Positions 33,900 through 44,125 are shown, numbered from the stretch's first letter. The stretch is DNA of 64,000 bases from Meghimatium bilineatum (GCA_034231615.1 CM067306.1:43654094-43718093); one strand, 5' to 3'. The notes: generated by a model from the letters alone, not told the origin. A program made the numbers and translations.

Positions 33900-34300
33900 C
33901 ACGTTTCATCTCATAATTGCCAAAGTAATAGTTGTATAAATTCTGTGAGCTACCCTTATATATCGCGTCAGAACACCATTACATTCCCAAGAATCGATGT
34001 GCTAAACTGTGACATTTACTGACATCATTATAAAAGTACCTCAACAGGCAACGAAGTATTCCGTGTTGAAGATGGACTCATTTATACAATGCTTTCTACA
34101 ATAATGCTCGATCTGTTTTGCAACTCACAGATAAATCCTTCAGGGAGCTAGTTTCCCAAATAAGAGTTGATAAGTTTCTGTTTTGTATTTCTGAGATCCT
34201 CGTACAATATCTATAACAAGGCAGGTACTGAGCCAGCCCCACAACAATCCTTCATATTTCACAACTGACACGAAATTGCTAGTCTCTATTCATGTAACGA
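33900..34300. other. Unassigned sequence
   Basis: No feature is recognised between the 24-bp array and the promoter-like block. Confidence 0.3.
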
Positions 34301-34309
34301 TAAGGCTAC

Positions 34310-34426
34310 TGACGTCATGGCCGCTGTTGAATTGGATTTAACTTGGAAATCGGCGGAGTTTATAAATAGTATCAACTGCCTGTGGGATGTAGGTTGATAA
34401 TGAGATGAGAGAATATTGCGTAAGTG
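34310..34426 (+). promoter_or_regulatory. Candidate promoter: palindromic CRE, TATA box and nearby splice donor
   Basis: A full TGACGTCA (34310-34317) is followed by TATAAATAG (34361-34369). A start site about 30 bp on would fall near 34390-34395, and a consensus donor GTAAGTGTG follows at 34420. CRE plus TATA at about 45-bp spacing is a common inducible Pol II arrangement. Local GC is higher than average. It could drive the exons at 36120 and 36410, but an ATG-bearing exon linking them was not found. Confidence 0.35.
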
Positions 34427-34794
34427 TGACAGCGCGTGCTTGTGTGTTGTAACTACGGCTCCTTCATAACCAGCGCAGGACACTATATTGATCAGATTTA
34501 TGCAAAATATTAAATTAGCCGGAAGCCCTCTAAACGGAACTGACGTAATTAGATCACAGTGTTTTTAAGACATCATGCTGGCTGACCTAATCTAAATGAA
34601 ACTATTAGAAAATAATTATAAATATATCCTTGCTACAAACTGATATAAATAGTTCAGTATTATAATGTTCTGAAAGCAAAGAGTTGAAATACCGAACGAT
34701 AGTTCATACAAATAAATCTTGCAAAACTGATCACTATAACTCTTATATTTTCTGTCCAATGATTCAAGTTATAAGATTTAGTAATACATGTCTC

Positions 34795-35150
34795 TTTAAT
34801 TCCAGCTTCATTAACTACACTTCAGCTTCACCAACTAATACATTTCACATCTTCACTAACCACAACTTTTCCCAGCTTCCTTAACTACAATATTTCCCAA
34901 CTCCACCAACTACAACATTTCAACTGTACTTCAACATTTCCCAACATGACCATGTACAACATTTTCCTGCTCCACTAACTATAACATTTCCCAATTCTAC
35001 GAACTACAACATTTCAAATATACTTCAACATTTCTTAACATCACCAATTACAACATTTTCCAGCTTCACTAACTGCAACATTTCCAAGCTCCACCAACTA
35101 CAATATTTCAACTTTACTTTAACATTTTCCAACATCACCAATTACACATT
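34795..35150. repeat. Degenerate tandem repeat (CCAACTACAACATTTC-type)
   Basis: Units of about 30-33 bp, sometimes paired to about 64 bp, with motifs ACTACAACATTTC, CCAGCTTCACTAACT and CTTCAACATTTCCCAACAT. It ends in a C10 run followed by an A9 run (35152-35175). Confidence 0.75.
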
Positions 35151-35175
35151 TCCCCCCCCCCCCCAAAAAAAAAAG

Positions 35176-35415
35176 TAAGAAGATAACCACGGTGAACGGT
35201 ATGATCTTTTAATTTAAAATAGAGACGATGATGGTTTGCGGCCGTCTCACACTATCTCACTACTCATAGCATAATCAGGATAGTCCCATACTATCGGGGA
35301 ACAGCAGATTGTGCCAGCCTTGAATGGGTTTTTAAAAAAAGGTCTACACAAGACTTTGCATATGATGTACTCAAAATAATCCCTTTGAGCAACACAGTTC
35401 AGAGACGTACTAATT
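35176..35415. other. Unassigned short spacer
   Basis: No gene or element is recognised between the degenerate array and the SINE2 fragment. Confidence 0.3.
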
Positions 35416-35418
35416 TAA

Positions 35419-35466
35419 TTCTTCTTCTTCTTCAGTGTTCATTCTCAAATTCCCGCTGGATCTAAT
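35419..35466 (-). mobile_element. SINE2 3'-end fragment, minus strand
   Basis: TTCTTCTTCTTCTTCAGTGT, then TCATTCTCAAATTCCCGCTG, is the reverse complement of the SINE2 3' end (CAGCGGGA...GAATGA..GCTGAAGAAGAA). The copy is truncated at GGATC. A full copy in the same orientation starts 65 bp on. Confidence 0.75.
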
Positions 35467-35530
35467 AATTAAATGAGTCGTGGTGTTAAAAGTTTCCTCT
35501 GTAATTATCTGCAAACGAGCCATTTCTCAA

Positions 35531-35691
35531 TCTTCTTCTTCAGTATTCATTCGCAAACTGCCGCTGAATCTCTCTTATAGCAGGATCATTGTCACTACCA
35601 GATTTCCAGCAGGATATAATCCAGAGAATGGAAATGCATTGTGTCACCTTTTTATTTGCGCCAATGGCTTGACACATCTGTCTTCGGTGGA
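35531..35691 (-). mobile_element. SINE2 copy c with 9-bp target duplication, minus strand
   Basis: The full-length 161-bp copy is flanked by ATTTCTCAA (35522-35530 and 35692-35700). Its reverse complement runs from CCACCGAAGACAGATGTGTC through CCATTCTCTGGATTATATCC and GCGGCAGTTTGCGAATGAAT to CTGAAGAAGAAGA. The 82-codon plus-strand ORF here is a shadow. Confidence 0.85.
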
Positions 35692-35700
35692 ATTTCTCAA

Positions 35701-36104
35701 TTCATCTGGACGAATCAAAGGTACCTAGTAATGAAGCACTATTATTGACATATTTCGTTTTGTTATGATCCAAGAAATCCATGAAGTACTGCTATTTGCG
35801 AGAGTTATAAAAACTGACACTATCTTCGAATAAATATTCAATGTGTAAAAAGATTATTACTTTGAACGAACAATCATTATATAATATCGGCAGCAGCAAA
35901 TGGAAAACCAGCCATGTTTGGGCGCTTTCGCGGTTCTTGAAGTCATTTAAAATTATATGTACATGGGGTGTTTGCAATTAACTGCATCATTCATGGACAA
36001 CATTTAGTATAACAAATCGGAGTGCCAGATAATTACGATATTTTATTAATCTCTTCAATTAATCATAAACGCAGTAAACAATTCGTAGTAGCGCTTTGAA
36101 TTAT
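35701..36104. other. Unassigned AT-rich sequence
   Basis: No element or exon is recognised upstream of the candidate exon at 36120. Confidence 0.3.
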
Positions 36105-36119
36105 ATGCTATTTGTGCAG

Positions 36120-36206
36120 TTGTGTGGAGAAAATGACGATGCCTTTCATCAATTACTCCTTCAGAATGGGAGCCTTCAGGCTCTCGAAATGTTTATGTTT
36201 GACAAG
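36120..36206 (+). CDS. Candidate internal exon of an unrecognised host gene
   Basis: Between TTTGTGCAG and AAG|GTTATT lie 29 codons: LCGENDDAFHQLLLQNGSLQ continuing to ALEMFMFDK. Composition and residue usage look protein-like and non-repetitive, in contrast to flanking DNA. Both borders are phase 0. The donor GTTATT is weak. The same frame is open upstream to an ATG at 36105, so a short ORF starting there is an alternative. It joins in frame to the terminal exon at 36410. The product is not recognised. Confidence 0.4.
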
Positions 36207-36409
36207 GTTATTTTAGCTTTTTTGAGACCGTTTTAAAAGTTGTTGCATGCTAAAAATCCCATTTTTAAAAAGAATTTATTCAAATGAAAACCAAACATTG
36301 CTTATTTAACAGGAATGTTCATTACATTTAATGAGGTACATTTACAGTTGCAAGGTAACAGTCTATACTTAATAAAAATAAAGTCCATCATTGCAGCTTT
36401 TCATTCCAG

Positions 36410-36619
36410 AATGATTCTCATGAAGCAAAACATTGGATGACGGCATTTTCCCCAGTTCCCAAAGGTATCACTGACAAACCCAAAGAAGGTTGGCCTGGTG
36501 AATCCTATTTTCAAAATTCAAACGTCCTTTATACAAACTTTAAAACCCGGTTTGAAGATGTTTTGACTATGGAAATACCACAGAGGATTATCAATTCATA
36601 CGGATATAATATTACATGA
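36410..36619 (+). CDS. Candidate terminal exon with stop and poly(A) signal, unrecognised host gene
   Basis: After a good acceptor (TTTTCATTCCAG) the frame reads NDSHEAKHWMTAFSPVPKGI, then TDKPKEGWPGESYFQNSN and FKTRFEDVLTMEIPQ, ending at TGA 36617-36619. That is 69 codons of complex, mixed-charge sequence with Trp and Cys-free composition, quite unlike repeat-derived ORFs. An AATAAA lies at 36632-36637, only 13 bp after the stop. Phase-0 joining to the exon at 36120 is consistent. No family is recognised; it looks like the C-terminus of a soluble or secreted enzyme or domain, but that is only an impression. Confidence 0.5.
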   Translation, partial: NDSHEAKHWMTAFSPVPKGITDKPKEGWPGESYFQNSNVLYTNFKTRFEDVLTMEIPQRIINSYGYNIT

Positions 36620-36631
36620 AGAGCGTATATG

Positions 36632-36637
36632 AATAAA
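36632..36637 (+). terminator. Polyadenylation signal AATAAA
   Basis: Located 13 bp after the stop codon of the candidate terminal exon. The motif alone is common in AT-rich DNA; its position is what supports it. Confidence 0.4.
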
Positions 36638-36718
36638 CACTAACATAGAACTTACAGTGTAGTTCGGTATAAGGCGGTATAAGCAGTTCTAGCTTAAGAA
36701 GGATATACCTGTTGCGAG

Positions 36719-37135
36719 ATGTTGCTAAAATGGACTGTCGCAATAATGTTTTTGTTATCTTTTCCATCTTCATTTCTTGTGAAAAGAGGTTTTATCGCAG
36801 ATGACATTCTTCTTACGATAAATCGAAATCGAATGCAAATCATCGGATGTAGAGACTTAAGACTATATCTCACTAATGTGAATAAAATATTGAACAATTG
36901 TTATCAAAGCATCAGGTTCATCCTTCTCATTAACAGAATTATTTGCGTATTAATTTTGTTTAAGTATTTTACTATGTTCTGCTGTGTTTCGTTCCAAGTT
37001 CAAATATTTACTTGCACTGTGTATCTTCTCAATAAAGGTATTGATAAAATTGTATATGTTCTTCTATTTTTACAATCGTCCACTCTTACACACACAAAAA
37101 CTATCAAAGTGAGCAGCATTGTGTCAGCTGTTTAA
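36719..37135 (+). CDS. ORF with signal-peptide-like N-terminus, unrecognised
   Basis: The 138-codon frame starts MLLKWTVAIMFLLSFPSSFL, a plausible secretion signal (one Lys, then a hydrophobic core), followed by VKRGFIADDILLTINRNRMQ with a mature-like polar segment up to about residue 66 (NNCYQSIR). After that it becomes very hydrophobic (FILLINRIICVLILFKYF and later), which may be transmembrane segments or intron read-through after a weak CAG|GTTCAT donor at 36915. It starts 82 bp beyond the AATAAA of the preceding gene candidate, so it could be exon 1 of another gene or chance. No family is recognised. Confidence 0.3.
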   Translation: MLLKWTVAIMFLLSFPSSFLVKRGFIADDILLTINRNRMQIIGCRDLRLYLTNVNKILNNCYQSIRFILLINRIICVLILFKYFTMFCCVSFQVQIFTCTVYLLNKGIDKIVYVLLFLQSSTLTHTKTIKVSSIVSAV

Positions 37136-37304
37136 AACACATTTGAAGTTAATATCTTTAGGTAAATATGATATTAGTCAGGGGTCTACGGAAAACACAA
37201 TTAGCAAGTGCTCTACGGGGCAAAATAGTTTGGGAACCACTGATCCAGATATATGAGCGCTTGCACACTTTTTTTCATGAAGATATATGAACAGGCACAC
37301 AGTC

Positions 37305-37630
37305 TGATCGTGTAGATGTACTAAAACGATCATACTTTCAACATGTAGATGTATGGCCACGCTCATTGTCTCATCATGTAGATGTATGACCACTCTCATT
37401 GTCTTATCATGTAGATGTACGAACCCCATCATAGTCTCATCATGTAGATGTATGAACCCGATCATAGTGTCATCATGTAGATGTATGAACCCGATCATAG
37501 TCTCATCATGTAGATGTATGAACCCGATGATAGTGTCATTATGCACATGTACGAACCCGCTCATAGTCTCATAAAGTAGTTGTATGAGCACGCACACAGT
37601 GATCTCAATTTGATCATGTAGATGTATAAA
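37305..37630. repeat. Minisatellite, 33-bp unit, about 10 copies
   Basis: The unit is CATGTAGATGTATGAACCCG followed by ATCATAGTCTCAT. The His/Asp/Glu ORF on the minus strand and the Cys-rich ORF on the plus strand are periodic (11-codon) artefacts. Confidence 0.92.
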
Positions 37631-37969
37631 CCCGCCCAGAAAACACTTGCATCAATATTCTTTGAGAGTGACACGTGCATATTCTACTACCTGGTCCTCA
37701 TATTGCCAATTCCACCAAAAAATAAGTAACTACATTCTACATGTCAGAAGCAAAGGTCAGTTCTTGTCAAATACAGGTTTACTTCTACCACTAAATGTCA
37801 GTTGATGTTGTTGTGAGTAGCAACACTGTAGTCATTGTTTCTAGGTTATTGATCGTAGCCCCGGTCGATGATTTATTTGGTTTTCATGTCACCAGATTTA
37901 ATGGGGCATTCTACGCGACATGCTATGAACTGGTCATACAATACGATCTGTTGTAACGTACAGTTGAAA

Positions 37970-38335
37970 TACTGACTCAATATCCGTGTTGTATTACTGA
38001 CTCAACATAGGTGTTGCATTACTGACTCAACATCAGTTTGTATTACTGACTCAACATAGGTGTTGCATTACTGACTCAACATCATTTTGTATTACTGACT
38101 CAATATCGGTGTTGTATTACTGACTGAACATCGTTGTTGTAATATTGACTCAACATCGGTGTTGAAATACTGACTCAGCATCGGTGTTGTATTACTGACT
38201 CAGCATCTGTGTTGTATTACTGACTCAACATCGGTGTTGTATTACTGACTCAACATCGGTGTTGTATTACTGACTCAGCATCTGTGTTGTAATATTGACT
38301 CAATATCGGTGTTGTAATACTGACTCAACATTGAT
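37970..38335. repeat. Minisatellite, 24-25-bp unit, about 15 copies
   Basis: The unit is TGTTGTATTACTGACTCAAC followed by ATCGG, with single-base variants and 1-bp length differences. Confidence 0.92.
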
Positions 38336-38745
38336 AATTAGGTTTCGCAGTATCCGACCCTTTTATGAAAACTGGTATTTTCGATAATCAAGTTTACAAA
38401 TACCTGGATCCGAGTATTTTCGACAGTTTCGATGTTTAGAGAAGCTTTCATCGAGATTAGAGGTGATGATGTATCAATAAAACAAATACAATATGAAAAT
38501 ATTCCAATTAAATGCTTAATAAATTTATAACATTGTATCTAACATTCTAACACCATTCTATCATTCTTACTTTCTACCACCTGGAGGAAATATAAATCGT
38601 TATAACAAAAAATGTCAAGTAGCAAAAAACATATTTACTTTTTTTTATTTGAATCGAAAATTTAAATAAAATTGAACAATAGACTTCCGGTAAAATGGCG
38701 CGAAGTCACAGTTGTATTATTTCTTGTGACCACAAATGGAAGTCC
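38336..38745. other. Unassigned AT-rich sequence
   Basis: A short patch with TTCCGGTAAAATGGCGCGAA at 38684-38703 lies just upstream of the internally deleted LINE and may be additional 5' leader; the 14.7-18.2 kb copy does not extend this far. Confidence 0.35.
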
Positions 38746-38749
38746 AGTT

Positions 38750-39280
38750 CAATGTTTCAGGACTATTCGCATGGAATATGTGGTTTCTTTCTGTATGTGT
38801 TAGAGATTTCGGTGTAGCCATGTGCATTTCCTGATACAACATTTAGACAGGATTAGCAAACCGTCAGTGAGAACACAATGTCCCGTAATAAAATTGAGAG
38901 TTTTCTGAACGTAAACTAGAGTCAGCTGAAATGGCATGCTTACGCAGAATCCTAGTAATATCGCTAGGAGACAGAGTAGAGTGAGGAATGATGACATTAA
39001 AAAAAAGAACCGGCACCAACCCAATCTTGAACTATATTAAGAGACAACAGATCAAATGGTCTACACACATTAGCAGACTACCATCAGACAACATACCACA
39101 ACAGGCTATTATACACAGATACAGTTATGGCATACCTAGATGTCGACCACGAAAACCATGGACAACTGAAATAAAAGAGGCGATAAATTTCACAATATAA
39201 TCAGCACACACAAGGGTCATCTCAAGAAAACTCTTTCTACTATTGACGCTGAAAGGGAACAAAGGGTTTAGCGAATAGAT
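38750..39280 (+). mobile_element. Internally deleted LINE family A copy, plus strand
   Basis: The first part (38750-38920) matches the 5' end of the copy at 14705-18200: TTCAATGTTTCAGGACTATT, CGCATGGAATATGTGGTTTC, and an ORF start MSRNKIESFLNVN equivalent to MARSKMDIFLKTTT. After TTTTCTGAACGTAAAC it jumps to the 3' part: AEMACLRRILVISLGDRVE, then QQIKWSTHISRLPSDNIPQQ and PRCRPRKPWTTEIKEAI, ending TTTAGCGAATAGATAG. About 3 kb of endonuclease and RT sequence is missing, leaving about 530 bp with both element ends. Confidence 0.85.
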
Positions 39281-39730
39281 AGAAAGATTTAAATTGAATT
39301 ATTTTAATGTGTACAACTTGTACATGAATATTTAAATATAATGTAAACGATTGGTTAGGTACGGTACAGAAACACTGGGTCATTCAGCTTGGTATATAAT
39401 AGCTCAAGCATTATTAGATCTCAAAAATAAAATAATTATGCAGTGAATTATTAATATTTTTATCATACAATATAAGCAACATAATTTTTCTGTGTCTTAA
39501 ACTTAAGGAATTTGAGTACCTAAATACGGATTTAGGTATAGTTTTCTATGTGTAGGTACTTTAGCATAAATATAGAAAATCAAGCAATCAAACATTTTTC
39601 TTATACAAAGTTTACCCCGTTATTCGAATGCACCGTGTTATTATTTCCATATAATTCATGTTACAAATAGACTATTAATGAATTAACGTAAGTCAAAATT
39701 CGATCTTCATTTCACTATACCAATTTTCTA
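39281..39730. other. Unassigned AT-rich sequence
   Basis: No gene, repeat or element recognised. Confidence 0.3.
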
Positions 39731-39734
39731 CTTC

Positions 39735-39855
39735 TTCGTTCGTTCTCAAATACCTGCAGATTAGCAGGATGTAGTCAGGAGAACAAAAAGCGTTTTGTCA
39801 TGGTTTACAAGCATTGCAGATATATGTGTGCGTTCGACCTGATACATCCGACTTC
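39735..39855 (-). mobile_element. SINE2 copy d, decayed, minus strand
   Basis: Contains CTTCTTCGTTCGTTCTCAAA, TAGCAGGATGTAGTCAGGAG and GACCTGATACATCCGACTTC, the reverse complement of the SINE2 order (GAAGTCGGATGTATC, CTGACTACATCCTGCT, GAGAACG). Substitutions and a deletion mark it as old. Confidence 0.65.
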
Positions 39856-40430
39856 ACCAAGGTTTTGAGTCACTTTGACCTTATTCAGAGTGGGACAGCT
39901 AACTGTACCCATAACCTCCTTAATCGCCTCGTACGACATGCATGAAAGATAAATAGTGGTGCTATTCTTTGCTCCCCTCTCGGGCCACGGTAGCATATAA
40001 ATTAATTATTTGTCATAATTTGAAAACATTTAGTTACCAATCCTGTAGATTCACGTCGCGACTACCTCACTCGATTCTTACACATTACATACGCACGATA
40101 TAAAAACAAAACTAATCACAACACATTGTACTTTACAAATGAAACACAGACAACAGATCTAGTCCGACGGTCATGTATATATATACAAGAGACACGCGAT
40201 GTGAAGGTTCGCACTTCACATAAATTATTGGGATATTTTGCTTTTGAATATAGCTAGGAAAGTTACCATTGGAAATTAAGAAAAGCGATTTATATATTTA
40301 ACAAATGAAATACTACAATTTAAAAAAACTCGGTTTTCATAAATCCAATCCCGGTATTTTGAAGCATCAGTTTTTATTCTGGTATCCCAGTATTTTCGAG
40401 AGCCGAGATCTCGGTTTGCGATCACTAGTG
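39856..40430. other. Unassigned AT-rich sequence
   Basis: No gene or repeat recognised. Confidence 0.3.
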
Positions 40431-41960
40431 GTCATCCCATGTCCGGATTATCCAAGTAGCTTTGCGGCCAGAATACTGCATTCTAACCTTCAACGATTGC
40501 CGCTAAGGGTTTTGCATTGCTCTGTGTTGACCCAGGGTTAGCATTTAACCACGATCCAAAAGTACCTCCTCGTTATGCTCCATGGAAACAGAAATACTGC
40601 TGCTCTTGCTGTATTCCTGGCTAACATTTTAGGGCTCGTGTCCGTTGATGCTGTAGATTGAATGCAAATTGTCTGCGTAGAGATACGAAATATCTCTGAA
40701 ACCTCTACGCCATTACATCCAACATATGCAAGGTATCTGTGCATTCCGGCTGAGCCGGATTAAAAATTAGAAAAATTGGGGGGACGACAAATGTTAATGT
40801 CCCTAACATACGGTGATCTTACGAATATACACCGAATCTGGAGCGTAATGTACGTCAGTCGATTCAGTGGCAACGGGATTACAATGGTCCATCACGAGAC
40901 CGATTGGAGTAAGTACTATTTTTGCTGAAGAAAACACAGAAGCCCACATGTCCCACTACAATATACCCCATTCAAAGTAGGAGTCATGACTCAGGTATTG
41001 GATACATCAACTTGAACATGCACTCTTGGGTATGGAAAAAAGCTTTGAATACAGCTTCCCGTTGCACACAGGCCAAGCATTGAACAAATGTCGGGGAGCG
41101 CATTGTTCAAATATCTGACCGAGACAGTGTTGAGACTCGGTATCTGGGCACTTGGGGCAGCGCAAGTCTCTAACGATATTGCAAACCTAGTCCAACTTGA
41201 CTGTCGGCCGTTGTCCAACACGGCTTATACAGAGAGCATTTGGTTCAGTACCCAATGGCCCACGCTAGGCTCATCGTCCGAGATTCGTATTTTGCTTACC
41301 TCTTTGGGTACGTAATGGCGAAGAGACAAAATACACATATCGCGCCTGGCAATGGATTGGAAGACCATCTCAGGTGGACGAGGCGAGTGCGTGAGAAATG
41401 CACATGTCAAATCCTAGACCCCCAACGTTTTTCGCAAAGCAGCGCCTCGTCTAGGAAAGTATATCAACCCGAGTCTAATTCTACCGTTGCCGTTACCCAA
41501 CACTGCGCATACGGAAGAAATTCGGTCTGGGACCTAGGGATACAAAAGGTGGTAATGGAATGATCTCCCTTCGCTGGGTGCGAAGCGCCTCGTCAGAGGA
41601 TGGACAAACAATAGGTGACCTAATTCTCTTGATTCTTGATTAGAAGCTGACTTCACAGGATCTGGGGTATTCTCATAAGCGCTCCGCCCATCGTTCCGGC
41701 AGCCATCCCAGTGTATGTAGACTCAGAGTCCCAGTCAGGTGTTGATTGTGTGATCTTCGGGCTCTTTTTCGGTTTATTTTTTCCTGAGGTGATCTAAGTA
41801 AACAATCAGTTCGCCTCGTCTCGTCTCATGTACGAGTGTCAGCTCGTCTCACTCTGAGTAGAAGCATTCTCCAATAGGCATTGCACCAGGCCAAAAAGGG
41901 GAAGCCTCCTGGATAAGAAAGAAAGTGCATATACTTCCCCATTATACATATGAGGTAAGA
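40431..41960. other. GC-rich island of unknown nature
   Basis: The stretch is visibly richer in G+C and CpG than the rest of the window, for example GCACTTGGGGCAGCGCAAGT and GGTGGACGAGGCGAGTGCGT. Frames of 60-107 codons are open on both strands (40538-40744 minus, 40991-41221 minus, 41088-41315 plus, 41240-41563 plus), but none has a domain I recognise. CGCCTCGTC occurs several times. The right edge (41863-41952) has a 30-codon frame ending at GAG|GTAAGAG, a good donor. It may be a foreign insert, a decayed LTR element or an exon-containing host segment. Confidence 0.4.
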
Positions 41961-42244
41961 GCTAATTCTCGTAATTCCTGGGGTCTCAAACAAACAAAAC
42001 AACCATCAACGAAGTTATAGTCAAGAACATAACTCTGAACTGAATTTCATAAAGTGGATGTAACAAGTAGTCAACATCATATGATGGATGAACAACAAAC
42101 AAAAATATCACTTGAATAAATTATTTAAAAAAACAAAACGTAGTATTACTAGGCCAACAATTGAAAAGAATGCACACAAGTAGACTCTAATCTTTGTTCA
42201 AATATCAGATAACAAGTTTGCATACAAAACTATTCGGCTAATTT
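41961..42244. other. Unassigned AT-rich sequence
   Basis: Nothing recognised. Confidence 0.3.
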
Positions 42245-42352
42245 GGAAGCTCTGCGCTTGACAGTTGAAGTGGGAGCCCTGCGCTAGACAGTTGGAGTGG
42301 GACCCAGCGCTAGACAGTTGATGTGGGGGCCCTGCGCTAGAAATTTGATGTG
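42245..42352. repeat. Short minisatellite, about 28-bp unit, about 4 copies
   Basis: The unit resembles GCGCTAGACAGTTGATGTGG followed by GAGCCCT. Confidence 0.85.
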
Positions 42353-42709
42353 GGAGTAAGAGAAAGACTGTCGTAATGACTACAAACAATTTTATGCGTG
42401 ACGCATTGAACATAAATATATAGATTCATGAACTTTTACGGTCATACAGTCATCAGTGCTAATTAGAAAGTGTTGGATTATTGAATCGATTCTCACAAAT
42501 GTCTGGAAAGCATTCTAACAATCCGAAAGATAACGAGAGGACGAAATAATGGACAAATATAAGACAACAAGAATTCACCAAAATGGATACATTATTTTTG
42601 TAAGAGAATGAAATTTAAGGAATTTACATTGACGTCATTAGTTACGCCAGATAATGCTAGTGATAACACTAAGATTGTATGCACAAATCTTTCAACATTT
42701 TCTCACAAT

Positions 42710-42965
42710 TTTACAGTGGCCTGGGGATATAACAGACCATACAATACTTTTAGTTTGTTAGCCACTTTTGTGGATATAAATAATTTATTTTCGTCGTTAT
42801 GTTAACATTATTCTCTAGTCATAAGTTAGACATCTGCAATCATCAGTTCAATGTGATCCATCAAAAATAACACAGACATCGATAGCATTGTAATATATCT
42901 CATATATTCCTGTATATATTCCTGTGTATGTTTCATATACATGGAAATAACATGTACACACTATA
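42710..42965 (+). repeat. Dispersed or duplicated repeat R6, copy 1
   Basis: It starts CAGTGGCCTGGGGATATAAC and runs through ACCATACAATACTTTTAGTT and CTGCAATCATCAGTTCAATG. The first 120 bp are almost identical to 44240-44360; the rest is diverged. The 65-codon ORF ending here is not shared as a frame with any recognised protein. Confidence 0.85.
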
Positions 42966-43365
42966 TTCCTAGCTTCAGGCAGCCTAACAAGTGATTGCAT
43001 GTTGGAAATGAGGAGAAATCAATACTGGAATCATTAAAACAGATGACATTGCCTAGTACCATGACATTTTATTGATTAATATAGCATCGGTTCAGTGAGC
43101 CTAGCTAGTATTTCACATGCTGAAACTAAATTGTCGCAGGCCTAGAAAAATATCGGTTAACGGGAATTAAACAGAATTGCATAGTTGAGCTCAAAATATT
43201 AGTCTGATAGAAAGTACGCTGTAGTATGTAATGGCGACATTACATTTTATTGATCTGATAGAAACTAAACAGAATTGTGAAATATCGATAGGAACATTGA
43301 TTAGAACTAAAGCGAATTGTGTAATTCTATAACATTATTGATATCATAGAAACTAAACTGGTGGT
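42966..43365. other. Unassigned AT-rich sequence
   Basis: Short motifs such as AGAAACTAAA(C/T)(A/T)G recur irregularly (about 43210-43360), suggesting a very decayed tandem repeat. Confidence 0.3.
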
Positions 43366-43379
43366 AAAAAAAAAGAGAT

Positions 43380-43690
43380 AGAATACACATGACACTATAA
43401 AAATGACAATATAAGAAATCTGGGGGAAACAATATCGTGCAAAGAATACATAGACACACAAAAGATCAAATGGTTGGGCCACCTGATCAGAAGGAATCCA
43501 GATCGCATTCAATCGATAGCCTTCAATAAAAGATCATCTGAAAAGAGAGTAGAAAATAGATAGATGACAGAGAAATACTGGAACACCAAGTCTGCACTAT
43601 GGCACTGTGAGCAAAATAAGGAAGATTTCGGCTCCCCATGACGCCTAGAGACAGACATGAATAAGACAAGACAATACAATCCCAAATAGA
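43380..43690 (+). mobile_element. LINE 3' fragment, plus strand
   Basis: Reads NLGETISCKEYIDTQKIKWL, then GHLIRRNPDRIQSIAFNKRS, EKRVENR and a stop. It matches the LINE segment YI...RI.WLGHL.RR.P.....A......RGR. The downstream DR..W part is unreadable. Confidence 0.6.
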
Positions 43691-43864
43691 CTGCGACTCT
43701 GTCGGTTGTAATCACAATATTGTTAGCATGCTGATAGTCAACGTTCTATTTTAGGATAGATACGATAAACCAGCGGACATAACTCTTATATTTTGTTTGA
43801 TGGTTTCTCTTATTACCATGTTCTTTCCCTTTAAATGCAACAATATTCTTTCCAAATTTCAGCA

Positions 43865-44125
43865 TTATGGTTACCGTTAGTATGGTTATTGTGGCCGTCA
43901 TTCTCTAAAGATGAGGCATAATGGCACGTACAGGTGTTACATGTTTTTGGTCCGCGAGAAATTTAAATACATGAGCAGTGGATGTGTTGATGCCAGTATT
44001 TCGATTGGCCTGTCCATTGTCATAAACTTGAGAATATACACCATCAAAGTCTTAACTAAAATAAAAGAGATGCGGTGTGGTCGAATTCAGAAAATGTGTC
44101 CACTCAATTTTCGAGACGAATAGGT
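43865..44125 (+). pseudogene. Unrecognised ORF with an Ig-like NGTYRC motif (tentative)
   Basis: The 70-codon frame from 43911 begins MRHNGTYRCYMFLVREKF and, upstream of the ATG, reads YGYCGRHSLK after a TAG. The string SLKMRHNGTYRC resembles the F-strand D.G.Y.C signature of immunoglobulin domains. A pyrimidine-rich acceptor (TTCTTTCCAAATTTCAG) lies 50 bp upstream, but a stop separates it from the motif in this frame. It could be a decayed exon or chance. Confidence 0.2.

Noticed and set aside
33108..34022. 304-codon plus-strand ORF and 210-254 codon ORFs in other frames
   Set aside because: They are read-through of a 24-bp minisatellite without stops; all are perfectly periodic and overlap each other on both strands.
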